Source of the DNA: Pseudomonas fluorescens
GTDB taxonomy: Bacteria; Pseudomonadota; Gammaproteobacteria; Pseudomonadales; Pseudomonadaceae
NCBI RefSeq assembly: GCF_902497875.1
Contig: NZ_CABVHY010000011.1
Location: 1-64,000, forward strand
Direction of reading: 5' to 3'
DNA: 64,000 nt
The position numbers and the translations under genes were made by a program. Every line of letters begins with the position of its first letter. Position 1 is the first letter of the stretch. The notes beneath the pieces are model-generated. The model was not told the origin of the DNA. It searched no databases and saw nothing but the letters and a program-made list of their open reading frames with translations. Positions 7,828-16,839 of this stretch are shown one piece after another.

Positions 7828-8931
7828 TCAGGAAGAAAAGATTTCCGTGTAACGACGAATCCACTGGTCGTGCACCGACGCCAGGAAGGCGTTGTCGTGC
7901 ATGATCGCTTTCTCGGCAATCTGCTCTGGCGTCAGGATGTACGGGCTCTTGCGCGCTTCGGCGGAGATGATCGCCTTGGAGTTGACCGGACCGTTGTAGA
8001 TGTCTTCGGCCATCTTGCCCTGTACCAGCGGGTCGAGAGAGTGGTTGATAAAGGCATAGGCCAGATCAGTATCGCCGGGACGATTTTTCGGCATGACCGA
8101 GAGCATCAGGTCAGTGTAGAAGCCTTCCTTCATGCCGAAGGTGGCGCCCAGGCCGTAGGCCGGATCCCGGATCTGTTTAGGGAAAAACGCCGGGGCGTAA
8201 AGGCCGCCCATATCCAGCGAGCCGGTGCGGAACAGTTCGGCGATCTGGTTAGGGTTTTCACCCAGGGTGATCACACGATCCTTGAGTTCTGCGAGTTTCT
8301 TGAAGCCCGGCTCAATGTTGTGTTCGTCACCACCGGCCAGTTTGGCGGCGATGATGATCAGGTCCATGGCCTCGGTCCAGTTCGGCGGCGGCAGGAAGAT
8401 GTTCGGCGCCAGGTCCGCGTCCCACAAAGCTGCGTAGCTGTTCGGCGCTTCCTTCACGGTGCGGGTGCTGTAGACCAGACTGTTGCACCACAACAGGTAA
8501 CCGATGCCGTGACCGTTGGCGCCGGTGCGGTATTGCTCCGGCACGTCGACCAGGTTGGGAATGCGATTCAGATCGGGTTTTTCCAGCAGCCCGGCGGCGG
8601 CCAGGCCTTCAGCGCCGACCCCGGCCAGGGTGATGATGTCGTATTGTGGGCGATCACCGGCAGCCTTGAGCTTGGCGACCATTTCCGAGGTGCTACCGGT
8701 ACGGTCAGCGATGACCTTGGCACCGGTCTTGGCTTCGAAGGTCGCGGCGATGTTGCGCAGCGCTGCCAGCCCGGTGTCATCCGACCAGGTCAGCAGGCGC
8801 AGGGTCTTGCCCTGGAACCGCGTGTCGCTGGCATTGGCCCGGATAAAGGGCATGCTCATGGCCGCCGCGGCTACCGAAGCGACGCCTACCGTTTTGATGA
8901 ACTGTCTTCTGTTCAGATCATGCTCGCCCAT
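7828..8931 (-). CDS. Extracellular solute-binding protein (PotD/PotF type) with Tat signal
   Basis: A 367-residue periplasmic receptor for the adjacent ABC importer. The N-terminus is a twin-arginine signal (NRRQFIKTVG followed by an Ala/Met-rich hydrophobic stretch), with probable cleavage after the A-N-A at about residue 34. The mature part follows the spermidine/putrescine-binding layout: TLRLLTWSDDTG at the start, FEAKTGAKV, then QYDIITLAGVGAEGLAAAGLLEK. Tat export implies folding before transport, and is found in a subset of binding proteins. Position next to the decarboxylase/aldehyde dehydrogenase pair suggests a polyamine or guanidino compound as ligand; this is inference. Confidence 0.88.
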   Translation of the reverse strand: MGEHDLNRRQFIKTVGVASVAAAAMSMPFIRANASDTRFQGKTLRLLTWSDDTGLAALRNIAATFEAKTGAKVIADRTGSTSEMVAKLKAAGDRPQYDIITLAGVGAEGLAAAGLLEKPDLNRIPNLVDVPEQYRTGANGHGIGYLLWCNSLVYSTRTVKEAPNSYAALWDADLAPNIFLPPPNWTEAMDLIIIAAKLAGGDEHNIEPGFKKLAELKDRVITLGENPNQIAELFRTGSLDMGGLYAPAFFPKQIRDPAYGLGATFGMKEGFYTDLMLSVMPKNRPGDTDLAYAFINHSLDPLVQGKMAEDIYNGPVNSKAIISAEARKSPYILTPEQIAEKAIMHDNAFLASVHDQWIRRYTEIFSS

Positions 8932-9098
8932 TACGGACTCCCTTTATTCTTGTAGGTATGAGATTGGTCGCATCCCAACGCCCGGTTCGATCTAGCTCTG
9001 GCCCCCGCAAACACGGGATGTAGCTGAATCGTTGGTTCATCCTGAGGTCGCGCAGAACGCGCAACAATCGAAAATTTGTCATTGAAGCCATGTGTCCA

Positions 9099-9125
9099 GC
9101 GCATGCCTTGTTTGGAGGCATGCGC
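9099..9125. repeat. Perfect 9-bp inverted repeat in the gap between the two operon halves
   Basis: GCGCATGCC and GGCATGCGC separated by nine bases. It lies just after the aldehyde dehydrogenase stop on the minus strand, within the 211-base gap before the binding-protein gene. It has no T run, so it could be a pause or processing hairpin or an operator. Confidence 0.4.
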
Positions 9126-9142
9126 GGACCCATTTCGGACCG

Positions 9143-10591
9143 TCAGACAGCCCGAATCACATGCTTGATTTCCTGAAACGCCTGCAGGCCCCACGGCCCC
9201 AGCTCACGGCCGATGCTGCTCTGCTTGTAACCACCCCAGGCCGTCTGCGGGAAGATCACTTGCGGCGAGTTGATCCATACCAGCCCGGCCTGCAAGGCAT
9301 TGGCGACCCGTTCGGCAGCCTCGCCATCACGGCTGACCACACTGGCGACCAGACCGAATTCGCTGTCATTGGCCAGGGCGATGGCCTCTGCTTCGCTGGC
9401 AAAACTGCGGACACAGAGCACTGGGCCGAAGATCTCTTCACACCACAACGCACTGTCGAGGGGCACTTGGGTGAAGATTGTCGGCCGCAAAAAATATCCG
9501 CGCGGCAGATCTGCCGGGCGCTCACCGCCGCAAATCAGCTTGGCGCCGGCACTCAGGCCACGATCAATGTGGCCAAGCACCCGTTGGTATTGCGCCTGAT
9601 TGACCAGCGCGCCCATCTCCACTTCCGGGTCAAACGGGTCGGCCACGCGAATCGCTTCGGCCCGCACCTTGAGCCGCAGCAAAAACTCGTCGGCCAGTGT
9701 ATCGGCGACCAGCACTCGGCTGGTGGCCGAGCACATCTGCCCGGCGTTGAAGAAGCCACCACCACTGGCCAGCTCTACCGCCAGCTCCAGATCGGCATCG
9801 GCGAGCACCAGCAGCGAGGACTTGCCGCCCAGCTCCAGGCTCACACCCTTGACGGTTTCCGCCGCCCGCTGCATGACCTGGACACCCACCGCATTGCTGC
9901 CGGTAAAGGAGATCTTCGCTACCCGCGGATCGGCCGCCAGCGGTGCGCCGACTGCCAGGCCGGTACCGCAGACCAGGTTGAATACGCCCTTGGGCAAGCC
10001 GCTTTCGGCAATGATCGCCGCCAGTTCCAGCTCCGGCAGCGGCGTGACCTCCGACGGTTTGAGCACCACGCAGCAACCGGCCGCCAGCGCTGGTGCGAGT
10101 TTCCAGGCGGTGGTGACCATCGGGAAGTTCCACGGCACGATCAGACCGACCACGCCGCAAGGCTCGCGACGTACACGGGCGGCGAAGTCTTCGCTGGGCA
10201 AGGCCACGCTGCGGTCTTGCTGAGCATCCAGACCTTCGGCCAGACCGGCGTAATAGTCGAAGGTGGCGATCACGTCATCGACATCGATGGCCGCTTCAAA
10301 CAGCGGTTTGCCGTTGTTGCTCGACTGCAACTGCATCAAATGTTCACGGCGCGCCTGCACGCCACTGGCGATCTTGCGCAGTACCGCACCACGCTCGGCA
10401 CCGCTGGTTTTGGCCCACTGCGAAAACGCCGCGCTGGCGGCATTGACCGCTTGATCGACCGCTTGCTCATTGCCACCGCTGACGCTGGCCAAGGGTTCTT
10501 CGGTGGCCGGGTTGATGACCTTTAAGTCTTCGCTGCCGGCGCGCCATTGGCCGTCGATGTACAGGCCATTCAAGGTCGAAGAATTGCTCAT
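9143..10591 (-). CDS. NAD(P)+-dependent aldehyde dehydrogenase
   Basis: A 482-residue soluble enzyme of the ALDH superfamily, oxidising an aldehyde to the acid. The motifs are complete: PWNFPMVTTAWKLAPALAAG (cofactor and substrate channel), SFTGSNAVG (nucleotide binding), catalytic Glu in LELGGKSS, catalytic Cys in FNAGQMCSATSR, and EEIFGPVL. It resembles betaine-aldehyde and gamma-guanidinobutyraldehyde dehydrogenases. Its ATG overlaps the stop of the ThDP decarboxylase by four bases, so the decarboxylase product is probably its substrate. If the decarboxylase acts on 2-ketoarginine, this enzyme would give 4-guanidinobutyrate. Confidence 0.9.
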   Translation of the reverse strand: MSNSSTLNGLYIDGQWRAGSEDLKVINPATEEPLASVSGGNEQAVDQAVNAASAAFSQWAKTSGAERGAVLRKIASGVQARREHLMQLQSSNNGKPLFEAAIDVDDVIATFDYYAGLAEGLDAQQDRSVALPSEDFAARVRREPCGVVGLIVPWNFPMVTTAWKLAPALAAGCCVVLKPSEVTPLPELELAAIIAESGLPKGVFNLVCGTGLAVGAPLAADPRVAKISFTGSNAVGVQVMQRAAETVKGVSLELGGKSSLLVLADADLELAVELASGGGFFNAGQMCSATSRVLVADTLADEFLLRLKVRAEAIRVADPFDPEVEMGALVNQAQYQRVLGHIDRGLSAGAKLICGGERPADLPRGYFLRPTIFTQVPLDSALWCEEIFGPVLCVRSFASEAEAIALANDSEFGLVASVVSRDGEAAERVANALQAGLVWINSPQVIFPQTAWGGYKQSSIGRELGPWGLQAFQEIKHVIRAV

Positions 10592-12225
10592 GCCTGCACC
10601 GCCTTCATCCAGGTGGTCTGGTCGATTTCGATCAGAGTCGGTCCTTGACGATCACTCGCAGCCCGCAAGGCGCTGCGCAGTTGCTCGACACCATTGATGG
10701 CTTCAGCGGCACACCCCAGGGCCTTGGCCACGCCAATGAAGTCCGGGGTGTAGATGTCCACGCCGACCGGTTCAATGGCGCGGTTGACCATGTACTTCTT
10801 GATCTCTTCGTAACCCTGGTTATTCCATAGCAATACGATGATCGGCGTTTGCGCTTCCACCGCGCAGGCCAGTTCCGACAAGGTGAACTGCAACCCACCG
10901 TCACCGATCAGGCACACCACCGGGCCCCGCGCAGCGCGTTCGGAGCCACCGCCGAGCCAGGCGCCAATGGCGGCCGGCAAGGCATAGCCGAGCGTGCCGT
11001 AACCGGTGGATGAGTTGAACCAGCGACGTGGTTGCTCAGGATTGAATGTCAGGTTGCCGGTGTACACCGGCTGGGTCGAGTCGCCGACAAACACCGCTTC
11101 CGGCAGCTCGTGCAGAACGGTCTCCAGGAACAGCGTCTGGGCGCGGGTCGGGGCGTCCCAGGTGGTCTCGAGCTCGGCACGCAAGGTGGCGGCACGGACC
11201 TGGCCCCAGTCGGCGCGACGCTCGGTCAGGGTGTGTCCGGAAAGCTCGGTCAGCAAGGCTTGCGCCGCCGTTTGCGCGTCGGACACCAGCGCCACGTGTG
11301 GCGGGTAGTTGCGTACGGTCTGGTCCGGGTCGATATCGACGCGCAACAAGGCACCCGGAATCTCGAAGCCGCCGGCAAAGGTGATGTCGTAATCGGTTTC
11401 GGCCAGTTCGGTGCCGATCGCCAGAACCACGTCGGCGTCAGCCACCAGGGCACGGGTCGCGACCAGTGATTGTGTAGAACCGATCAACAGCGGATGGCGC
11501 GACGGCAACATGCCCTTGGCGTTGATGGTCAGCGCCACCGGTGCGTCCAGCAATTCGGCCAGCTTGGTCAGTTCTGCCGCCGCATCGATGGCACCGCCAC
11601 CGGCGAGAATCAACGGACGTTTGGCAGTGGCCAGCAGTTGGCCCATTTGCGCGATGGCTGACGGCGCTGCACCCGCGCGGTTAATGCTGACCGGCTGGCT
11701 GGCGAGCAGTTCATCGGCGTCTTCGACCAGTACGTCGAGCGGAATTTCGATATGCACCGGACGCGGACGCCCGGCCTGGAACAAGGCGAACGCCCGCGCC
11801 AGCACGCCTGGCAGTTCGGCGGCGGACATCAGCGTATGGGAGAATGCTGCGACTCCACCGACCAGCGCGCTCTGGTTCGGCAGCTCATGCAGCTTGCCGC
11901 GACCGCCGCCCAACTGGCTGCGCGATTGCACGCTGGAGATCACCAGCATCGGGATCGAGTCGGCATAGGCCTGGCCCATGGCGGTGGTGATGTTGGTCAT
12001 GCCTGGGCCGGTGATGATGAAGCACACCCCTGGCTTGCCGCTGGTGCGAGCGTAGCCGTCGGCCATGAAACCGGCGCCCTGTTCGTGGCGTGGCGTCACA
12101 TGGTTGATGCTCGAGCGGGCTAACCCGCGATACAGCTCAACAGTGTGTACGCCCGGAATGCCGAACACCTGTTCGACGCCATAACCTTCGAGTAACTTGA
12201 CCAATACTTCGCCGCACGTCGCCAT
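10588..12225 (-). CDS. ThDP-dependent decarboxylase, probable 5-guanidino-2-oxopentanoate (2-ketoarginine) decarboxylase
   Basis: A 545-residue thiamine-diphosphate enzyme of the acetolactate-synthase fold. Seen: the N-terminal Pyr domain with the active-site Glu in VTPRHEQGAGFMADGYA, the FITGPGMTN motif, a central domain from about 190, and the C-terminal PP domain with GDGG and a downstream N-N (LLWNNQGY), the ThDP/Mg2+ motif. It matches the family related to AruI of the arginine transaminase pathway rather than IlvB, because there is no ilvN partner and an aldehyde dehydrogenase follows with a four-base overlap. AAGGG lies six bases before the ATG at 12225. Function is by family resemblance. 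Confidence 0.78.
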   Translation of the reverse strand: MATCGEVLVKLLEGYGVEQVFGIPGVHTVELYRGLARSSINHVTPRHEQGAGFMADGYARTSGKPGVCFIITGPGMTNITTAMGQAYADSIPMLVISSVQSRSQLGGGRGKLHELPNQSALVGGVAAFSHTLMSAAELPGVLARAFALFQAGRPRPVHIEIPLDVLVEDADELLASQPVSINRAGAAPSAIAQMGQLLATAKRPLILAGGGAIDAAAELTKLAELLDAPVALTINAKGMLPSRHPLLIGSTQSLVATRALVADADVVLAIGTELAETDYDITFAGGFEIPGALLRVDIDPDQTVRNYPPHVALVSDAQTAAQALLTELSGHTLTERRADWGQVRAATLRAELETTWDAPTRAQTLFLETVLHELPEAVFVGDSTQPVYTGNLTFNPEQPRRWFNSSTGYGTLGYALPAAIGAWLGGGSERAARGPVVCLIGDGGLQFTLSELACAVEAQTPIIVLLWNNQGYEEIKKYMVNRAIEPVGVDIYTPDFIGVAKALGCAAEAINGVEQLRSALRAASDRQGPTLIEIDQTTWMKAVQA

Positions 12226-12382
12226 TTCTGCTGCCCTTCTTATTTGTTGGAGCTGCACCCCGATGGCGTTTTCAGGCACGCGTCGGAGCACAAAGGTGAC
12301 GCAATTGGACCCGTCGGCGTATAGCGGTGACAAACCAAAAATAGTCATACTAGGCATGTCCTCCACTCATGCCTGAGCACCC

Positions 12383-13267
12383 ATGAAACGTCTTCCGCCC
12401 TTGCCCGCTCTGCATACATTCATGATCACCGCCCAGTGCTGCAACTTCACTCGGGCGGCGGACCTGCTGCACATCACCCAGGGAGCGGTGAGCCGACAGA
12501 TCGCCGGGCTGGAGAGCCATCTCGGTTATGCGTTGTTTCAGCGCCAGGCCCGCGGCCTGAGCCTGACGGCACAAGGACGTGAGTTGTATCCGCGCATTCA
12601 ACAGGTCTTCAACCTGATCGACGAAGCCGTCGAACACGTCGGCGCCAAGCGCGAAGCCCTGCAATTAAAGGCGCCGACCTGCATGATGCGCTGGCTGCTG
12701 CCGCGTCTGTTGCAGTGGCAAAAGGAACGCCCGGACGTGCCGGTGGAGCTGACCACCACCGTGCAGCACGCGGTGGATTTTCGGCGCGAAGAGTTCGATG
12801 CGGCGGTGGTGTATGGCGCGGCACCGGGCAATGCGGCCTTCCATCACCTGTTCGATGAACAGCTGACGCCGGTCTGCTCCCAGCAACTGCTCAACGGCAC
12901 AACGCCGCTCAAGACCCTCACCGACCTGGAACAGCACATGTTGCTGCACCCGACTCGCGACGAACGGGATTGGGAAGCCTGGCTCAAGGCCGCCGGAACC
13001 CAAGTCCGCAACATCGGCAAGGGGCAGCATTTCGATACCCTGGACCTGGCGATGTCCGTCGCCTCTCAAGGGACAGGCGTGGCGATCGGCGATTGGTCGT
13101 TGATCGGCGAAGACCTCAGCGCTGGACGGCTGGTCATGCCCTTTGAACTGAAAGTGCGCACCGGCCAAGCCTATTACCTGGTCTACCCGGAACGGCCGGA
13201 GCCGTCGGAACAATTGCGCGAATTGATGGATTGGCTGGTGGAGCAGGCGCAGGAGCGTCAGGTCTGA
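12383..13267 (+). CDS. LysR family transcriptional regulator (GcvA-like)
   Basis: A 294-residue regulator. Residues 5-65 form the winged helix (LHTFMITAQCCNFTRAADLLHITQGAVSRQIAGLE-type layout), followed by a periplasmic-binding-protein-like effector domain (FDTLDLAMSVASQGTGVAIGDWSL near 215-240) as in GcvA. It is divergent from the decarboxylase/aldehyde dehydrogenase operon, with 157 bases between the start codons, and is the natural candidate for its control. The inducer would be expected to be the transported or decarboxylated compound. Confidence 0.87.
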   Translation: MKRLPPLPALHTFMITAQCCNFTRAADLLHITQGAVSRQIAGLESHLGYALFQRQARGLSLTAQGRELYPRIQQVFNLIDEAVEHVGAKREALQLKAPTCMMRWLLPRLLQWQKERPDVPVELTTTVQHAVDFRREEFDAAVVYGAAPGNAAFHHLFDEQLTPVCSQQLLNGTTPLKTLTDLEQHMLLHPTRDERDWEAWLKAAGTQVRNIGKGQHFDTLDLAMSVASQGTGVAIGDWSLIGEDLSAGRLVMPFELKVRTGQAYYLVYPERPEPSEQLRELMDWLVEQAQERQV

Positions 13268-13425
13268 GCCGACGCGCGACTTGTAGCAGTGATCTAACTG
13301 GCTCTCGATCAACCTGCTGAATACCCCATCAATGGCATGGCCTACCTCCATGGCAACTCACTCCAGCTGACCTATGCTGATAGTAATACCCCCGCCCAAG
13401 GGGTATTCGTTCAGAGGTCAACGCC

Positions 13426-13605
13426 ATGAACATCAAGACCCGAAGATACCTCGCGATCTTCCTCACCTGCGCCGCGACGCTCGCGCTGTATGGAACCGCT
13501 GCCTATCGTGTCGAACAGGCCCGTCAGCAGCCAGGCAGCGCATCAGCCGCCTGCAACTTCGAGCGCTGCATCCCGCACAATGCGACACTGAACGCGCTCA
13601 GATAA
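13426..13605 (+). CDS. Small membrane or exported peptide, 59 residues
   Basis: A short gene with a good ribosome binding site (AGAGG, 9 bases before the ATG) and a TAA stop. The protein starts MNIKTRRYLAIFLTCAATL, a positively charged N-terminus followed by one hydrophobic helix to about residue 27, so it is either anchored in the inner membrane or exported. The short C-terminal part contains two cysteines (AACNFERCIPHN). It is preceded by a hairpin-like run (ACCCCCGCCCAAGGGGT). Function unknown. Confidence 0.6.
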   Translation: MNIKTRRYLAIFLTCAATLALYGTAAYRVEQARQQPGSASAACNFERCIPHNATLNALR

Positions 13606-13613
13606 CCAGTGCC

Positions 13614-14510
13614 TCAGGCCTGGTTATCCTGATCGGCCTTCAACCTGTCCCGAAACGCCTTGGGTGAGATCCCCACTCGTCGGCGGAACAGTCGCGTGAA
13701 GTTGGTCGGGTCAGAGAACCCGAGAAGCTCGGACATTTCGTAGATAGTCATGTTGGTGTAGGTCAACAGCCGCTTGGCCTCCAGCAATTGCCGCTCATGC
13801 ATGATCTGCAAGGCTGGCTGACCGGCCAGCTCACGGCAAGTGCCGTTCAGATGCGAGACGGAAATTCCCAGTTTGTGCGCCAGGTCTTCGACCTTCACGT
13901 GCTCGCGATAATGCTCTTCGACCAGCTGGATAAAACCATTGAGGTATTCGCGTGCCCGTTGCGGACGCTGGCTCGCAGCACGCCGCTGGATCACCTGGCG
14001 ACTGACCCATACCAGGATCACACTGACCAGCGAGTGCATGAGCATTTCTCGCGCTGGCTGATGGCCCACGTATTCGCTTTGCAATGCCGAAAACAGACTA
14101 TTGAGGTAATGGCTGTCGGCGGCCGCCGGGTAGCTTTCGGCCACCGCCAGCGCATTCACCGAATTGCCCAGCTGCGCCTGAAGGTGCGCCACCAGCGGCG
14201 CGGCCAGGGTCACGACATAGCCCTCGACATCTTCTGAAAAACGAAAGCCATGCACTGACAAGGGCGGCAAAATCTGGACCGCCGACTCTGCGAGCAGCGT
14301 GCGCTTGCCGTCGATCTCAAGTTCCACTTGCCCCTTGTAAACGAAGAGCAATTGACACAGATCGGCATGCCGGTGGGGTTTGATTTCCCACTGATGTTCA
14401 CGACTGCGTTTGGAAATGGTTTCACAGTGCAGCAAATCCGGTGTTGGCCAGTCCAGGCTTTCGCCATAGAGTTTGAACAGCGGAATCGAAGGAAGGGCAG
14501 GCTTGTTCAT
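13614..14510 (-). CDS. AraC family regulator, PobR-like
   Basis: A 298-residue regulator with an N-terminal cupin-like effector domain (HRHADLCQLLFVYKGQVELEI, ILPPLSVHGFRF) and a C-terminal double helix-turn-helix from about 205 (VKVEDLAHKLGISVSHLNG; MSELLGFSDPTNFTRLFRR). This layout is that of PobR, the activator of 4-hydroxybenzoate hydroxylase, but no pobA lies in the window. The start chosen is the ATG at 14510, which gives the usual N-terminus NKPALPSIPLFKLYGE. It is divergent from the drug-exporter gene and may control that gene or a remote target. Confidence 0.83.
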   Translation of the reverse strand: MNKPALPSIPLFKLYGESLDWPTPDLLHCETISKRSREHQWEIKPHRHADLCQLLFVYKGQVELEIDGKRTLLAESAVQILPPLSVHGFRFSEDVEGYVVTLAAPLVAHLQAQLGNSVNALAVAESYPAAADSHYLNSLFSALQSEYVGHQPAREMLMHSLVSVILVWVSRQVIQRRAASQRPQRAREYLNGFIQLVEEHYREHVKVEDLAHKLGISVSHLNGTCRELAGQPALQIMHERQLLEAKRLLTYTNMTIYEMSELLGFSDPTNFTRLFRRRVGISPKAFRDRLKADQDNQA

Positions 14511-14808
14511 AACTGCAGTCCAGGCCTCAATGAGTTGGGCGATAATCGCACTGATTGGCAAAATGTACAGCTATCGGCTCAGTTTTCACCTTCATTTGAC
14601 GGGCTCTCAAGCGAAAAATGCAAGCACTCAGAGCCCATTCACCGATTTATTCGCGTGAAGTTTGCGAGCCATAAAAATAATGAAAATCCTGAAACCCCAA
14701 ATTGCCATTATCGGTGCCGGAGTATTTCGTCGACTCCGAAGCCGGTCGCAAACCATTTCGGAAAATGACCTCGGGTTTCCTTACGAGGCTATCGAGTAGG
14801 TGCCTATC

Positions 14809-14827
14809 GAGTACACTGGTAGTACTC
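14809..14827 (+). promoter_or_regulatory. Palindrome GAGTAC-N7-GTACTC upstream of the MFS exporter, probable repressor operator
   Basis: A perfect six-base inverted repeat with a seven-base spacer, about 50 bases before the GTG start of the exporter. The sequence CTATCGAGTA also occurs twice in tandem just before it (near 14790 and 14804). The geometry suits a dimeric TetR- or MarR-type repressor rather than the adjacent AraC protein. The rest of 14511-14875 has no recognisable gene. Confidence 0.45.
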
Positions 14828-14875
14828 CCGCTTGTCCATAAACCTGCGGGTCAACCACTGCTCGCAGGTTTCACC

Positions 14876-16387
14876 GTGACCAATCTCAATCAGCCTGGCA
14901 AACCGGCCATTCGCAGCGTGCTGATCGCCCTGATGCTGGCAATCTTCCTCGGCGCCCTGGACCAGACCATCGTCGCCGTGTCGATGCCGGCCATTTCGGC
15001 GCAGTTCAAGGATGTCAGCCTGCTGGCCTGGGTGATCTCCGGCTACATGGTGGCGATGACCGTGGCGGTGCCGATCTACGGCAAGCTCGGCGACCTGTAT
15101 GGCCGGCGCCGGCTGATGCTGTTCGGCATGGGCCTGTTCACCCTCGCTTCGTTGTTTTGCGGCATGGCCCAGAGCATGGAGCAGCTTGTCCTCGCAAGGA
15201 TCATCCAGGGCATCGGTGCTGGCGGGATGATTTCGGTCAGTCAGGCGATCATTGGCGACATCGTGCCACCTCGTGAGCGGGGTCGTTATCAAGGCTATTT
15301 CAGCAGTATGTATGCGGTGGCCAGTGTCGCCGGCCCGGTGTTCGGCGGTTACATGACTGAGTACCTGTCCTGGCGTTGGGTGTTTCTGATCAACCTGCCG
15401 CTGGGCCTTGGGGCCTGGCTGATAGCCAGCCGCACGCTGGTCGGCTTACCCGTGCCACAGCGCAAACCAGTCATCGATTACTTCGGCACGCTGCTGATGA
15501 TTATCGGCCTGACCGCGCTGTTGCTGGGCATCACCGAAATCGGTCAGGGCCATCATTGGCGCGACACTGAAGTGCTCGGTTTACTGATCGCTGCGGTGGT
15601 GGCGCTGACGTTGTTCGTCTGGCATGAACAACGAGCACCCGAACCCCTGCTTCCCATGCATCTGTTCGCCAACCGCAACGCGGTGCTGTGTTGGTGCACG
15701 ATTTTCTTCACCAGTTTCCAGGCCATCTCATTGATCGTGCTGATGCCGCTGCGCTTTCAGAGTGTCACCGGCGCTGGCGCCGACAGCGCCGCGTTGCACC
15801 TGTTGCCACTGGCGATTGGTTTGCCGATCGGTGCCTATTTCGCCGGACGCCAGACCTCGGTGACCGGTCGCTACAAACCGATGATTCTGGCCGGAGCACT
15901 GCTTACCCCACTCGCTATTCTCGGCATGGCCTTCAGCCCGCCACAAGCGCTGGTGCTGAGCAGCCTGTTCATGCTGTTGAGCGGGATCGCCTCCGGCATG
16001 CAATTCCCGACCTCGCTGGTGGGCACGCAAAATTCGGTGGAGCAACGGGACATCGGCGTGGCAACCAGCACCACTAACCTGTTCCGTTCTTTGGGCGGCG
16101 CCATGGGCGTGGCGTTGATGTCAGCGTTGCTGCTGGCCTTGCTGCAAGACTCCAGCTTCGCCCACCTGGCCGGCTCGACGCTGATCGCCGAGGGCAGCTC
16201 GGGGAATGTGCTGCTCGATGGTTTGAACGCGGCACCGGGTGACGCGCAGAACGCCTTGCGCGCCGAGTTGTCGCTGACCTTCCGGCATCTGCTGATGGTC
16301 AGCGCGGCAGTGTCGCTGCTGGGGTTGGCTGCGGCGATTGCCATGCCGAACAGGGTATTGCGGGGGCGAGAGGATCGTCAGGTTTAA
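14876..16387 (+). CDS. MFS multidrug exporter, DHA2 (EmrB/QacA) family, 14 TM
   Basis: A 503-residue inner-membrane drug:H+ antiporter. Motif D1 is seen as LDQTIVAVSMPAISAQF, motif A as GKLGDLYGRRR, the TM4 arginine region as ARIIQGIGAGGMIS, and motif C as GPVFGGYMTEYLSWRWVF. Fourteen helices are expected. I place the start at the GTG at 14876 (V-T-N-L-N-Q before the first helix); a frame open back to 14702 would add an unlikely Ser-rich leader and run over the palindromic operator. No EmrA-type adaptor is adjacent. Confidence 0.85.
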   Translation: MTNLNQPGKPAIRSVLIALMLAIFLGALDQTIVAVSMPAISAQFKDVSLLAWVISGYMVAMTVAVPIYGKLGDLYGRRRLMLFGMGLFTLASLFCGMAQSMEQLVLARIIQGIGAGGMISVSQAIIGDIVPPRERGRYQGYFSSMYAVASVAGPVFGGYMTEYLSWRWVFLINLPLGLGAWLIASRTLVGLPVPQRKPVIDYFGTLLMIIGLTALLLGITEIGQGHHWRDTEVLGLLIAAVVALTLFVWHEQRAPEPLLPMHLFANRNAVLCWCTIFFTSFQAISLIVLMPLRFQSVTGAGADSAALHLLPLAIGLPIGAYFAGRQTSVTGRYKPMILAGALLTPLAILGMAFSPPQALVLSSLFMLLSGIASGMQFPTSLVGTQNSVEQRDIGVATSTTNLFRSLGGAMGVALMSALLLALLQDSSFAHLAGSTLIAEGSSGNVLLDGLNAAPGDAQNALRAELSLTFRHLLMVSAAVSLLGLAAAIAMPNRVLRGREDRQV

Positions 16388-16559
16388 TGGATTTGCGTAC
16401 ATCCGACATGTCACCGTGGTCGTGGTAGTAAGCCAAGGCTTTTTCCAGCAGGGCTTTGGCGGCTTGCCCGTCGTCAGCTGCCTGCGCGGCGGCCTGGACC
16501 TGGCTGACACACAGCAGCAGGAGCCAGCCCAGCAAGGTAGTTTTGAGAAGAACCCTCAT
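16388..16559 (-). pseudogene. Truncated gene start: signal peptide plus beginning of a Cache-like periplasmic protein
   Basis: The minus strand from 16559 has a good ribosome binding site (GAGGG, 8 bases before the ATG) and a convincing signal peptide (MRVLLKTTLLGWLLLLCVSQ, then VQA-AAQA). It continues with AKALLEKALAYYHDHGD, the opening of small single-Cache periplasmic proteins common in Pseudomonas. After about residue 52 the resemblance stops, and the frame runs into the antisense of the MFS exporter until 16299. The rest of the domain is missing, so this looks like a decayed 5' fragment. A functional 86-residue product is possible but less likely. Confidence 0.55.
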
Positions 16560-16652
16560 CGCGCATCCCTCGTTTCTGGTGATGACTCAAGAGCGTAGAC
16601 GGCTTGGGGCTATGTATGAGTATTCAGCAAAGTTCGGGGCAGACGCAGACCT

Positions 16653-16784
16653 GTGGCGAGGGGGCTTGCCCCCGTTCGGCTGCGAAGCAGTCGTAAAACC
16701 GGTACATGCGGTGTGCCTGACAGAACTGGATTTGCAGGTTTTAGGGCCGCTTCGCAGCCCAGCGGGGGCAAGCCCCCTCGCCAC
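16653..16784. repeat. REPIN, GTGGCGAGGGGGCTTGCCCCCG family
   Basis: Two 22-base arms (16653-16674 and 16763-16784) that are exact reverse complements, with an 88-base spacer that contains a smaller imperfect palindrome. It fills the gap between the truncated gene and the coiled-coil protein gene. Confidence 0.85.
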
Positions 16785-16839
16785 TGGAAGCTCCCTCACC
16801 ACAGGGGTAGGCGCTCGACTCAAAGCGCCTGAAGGCCCA

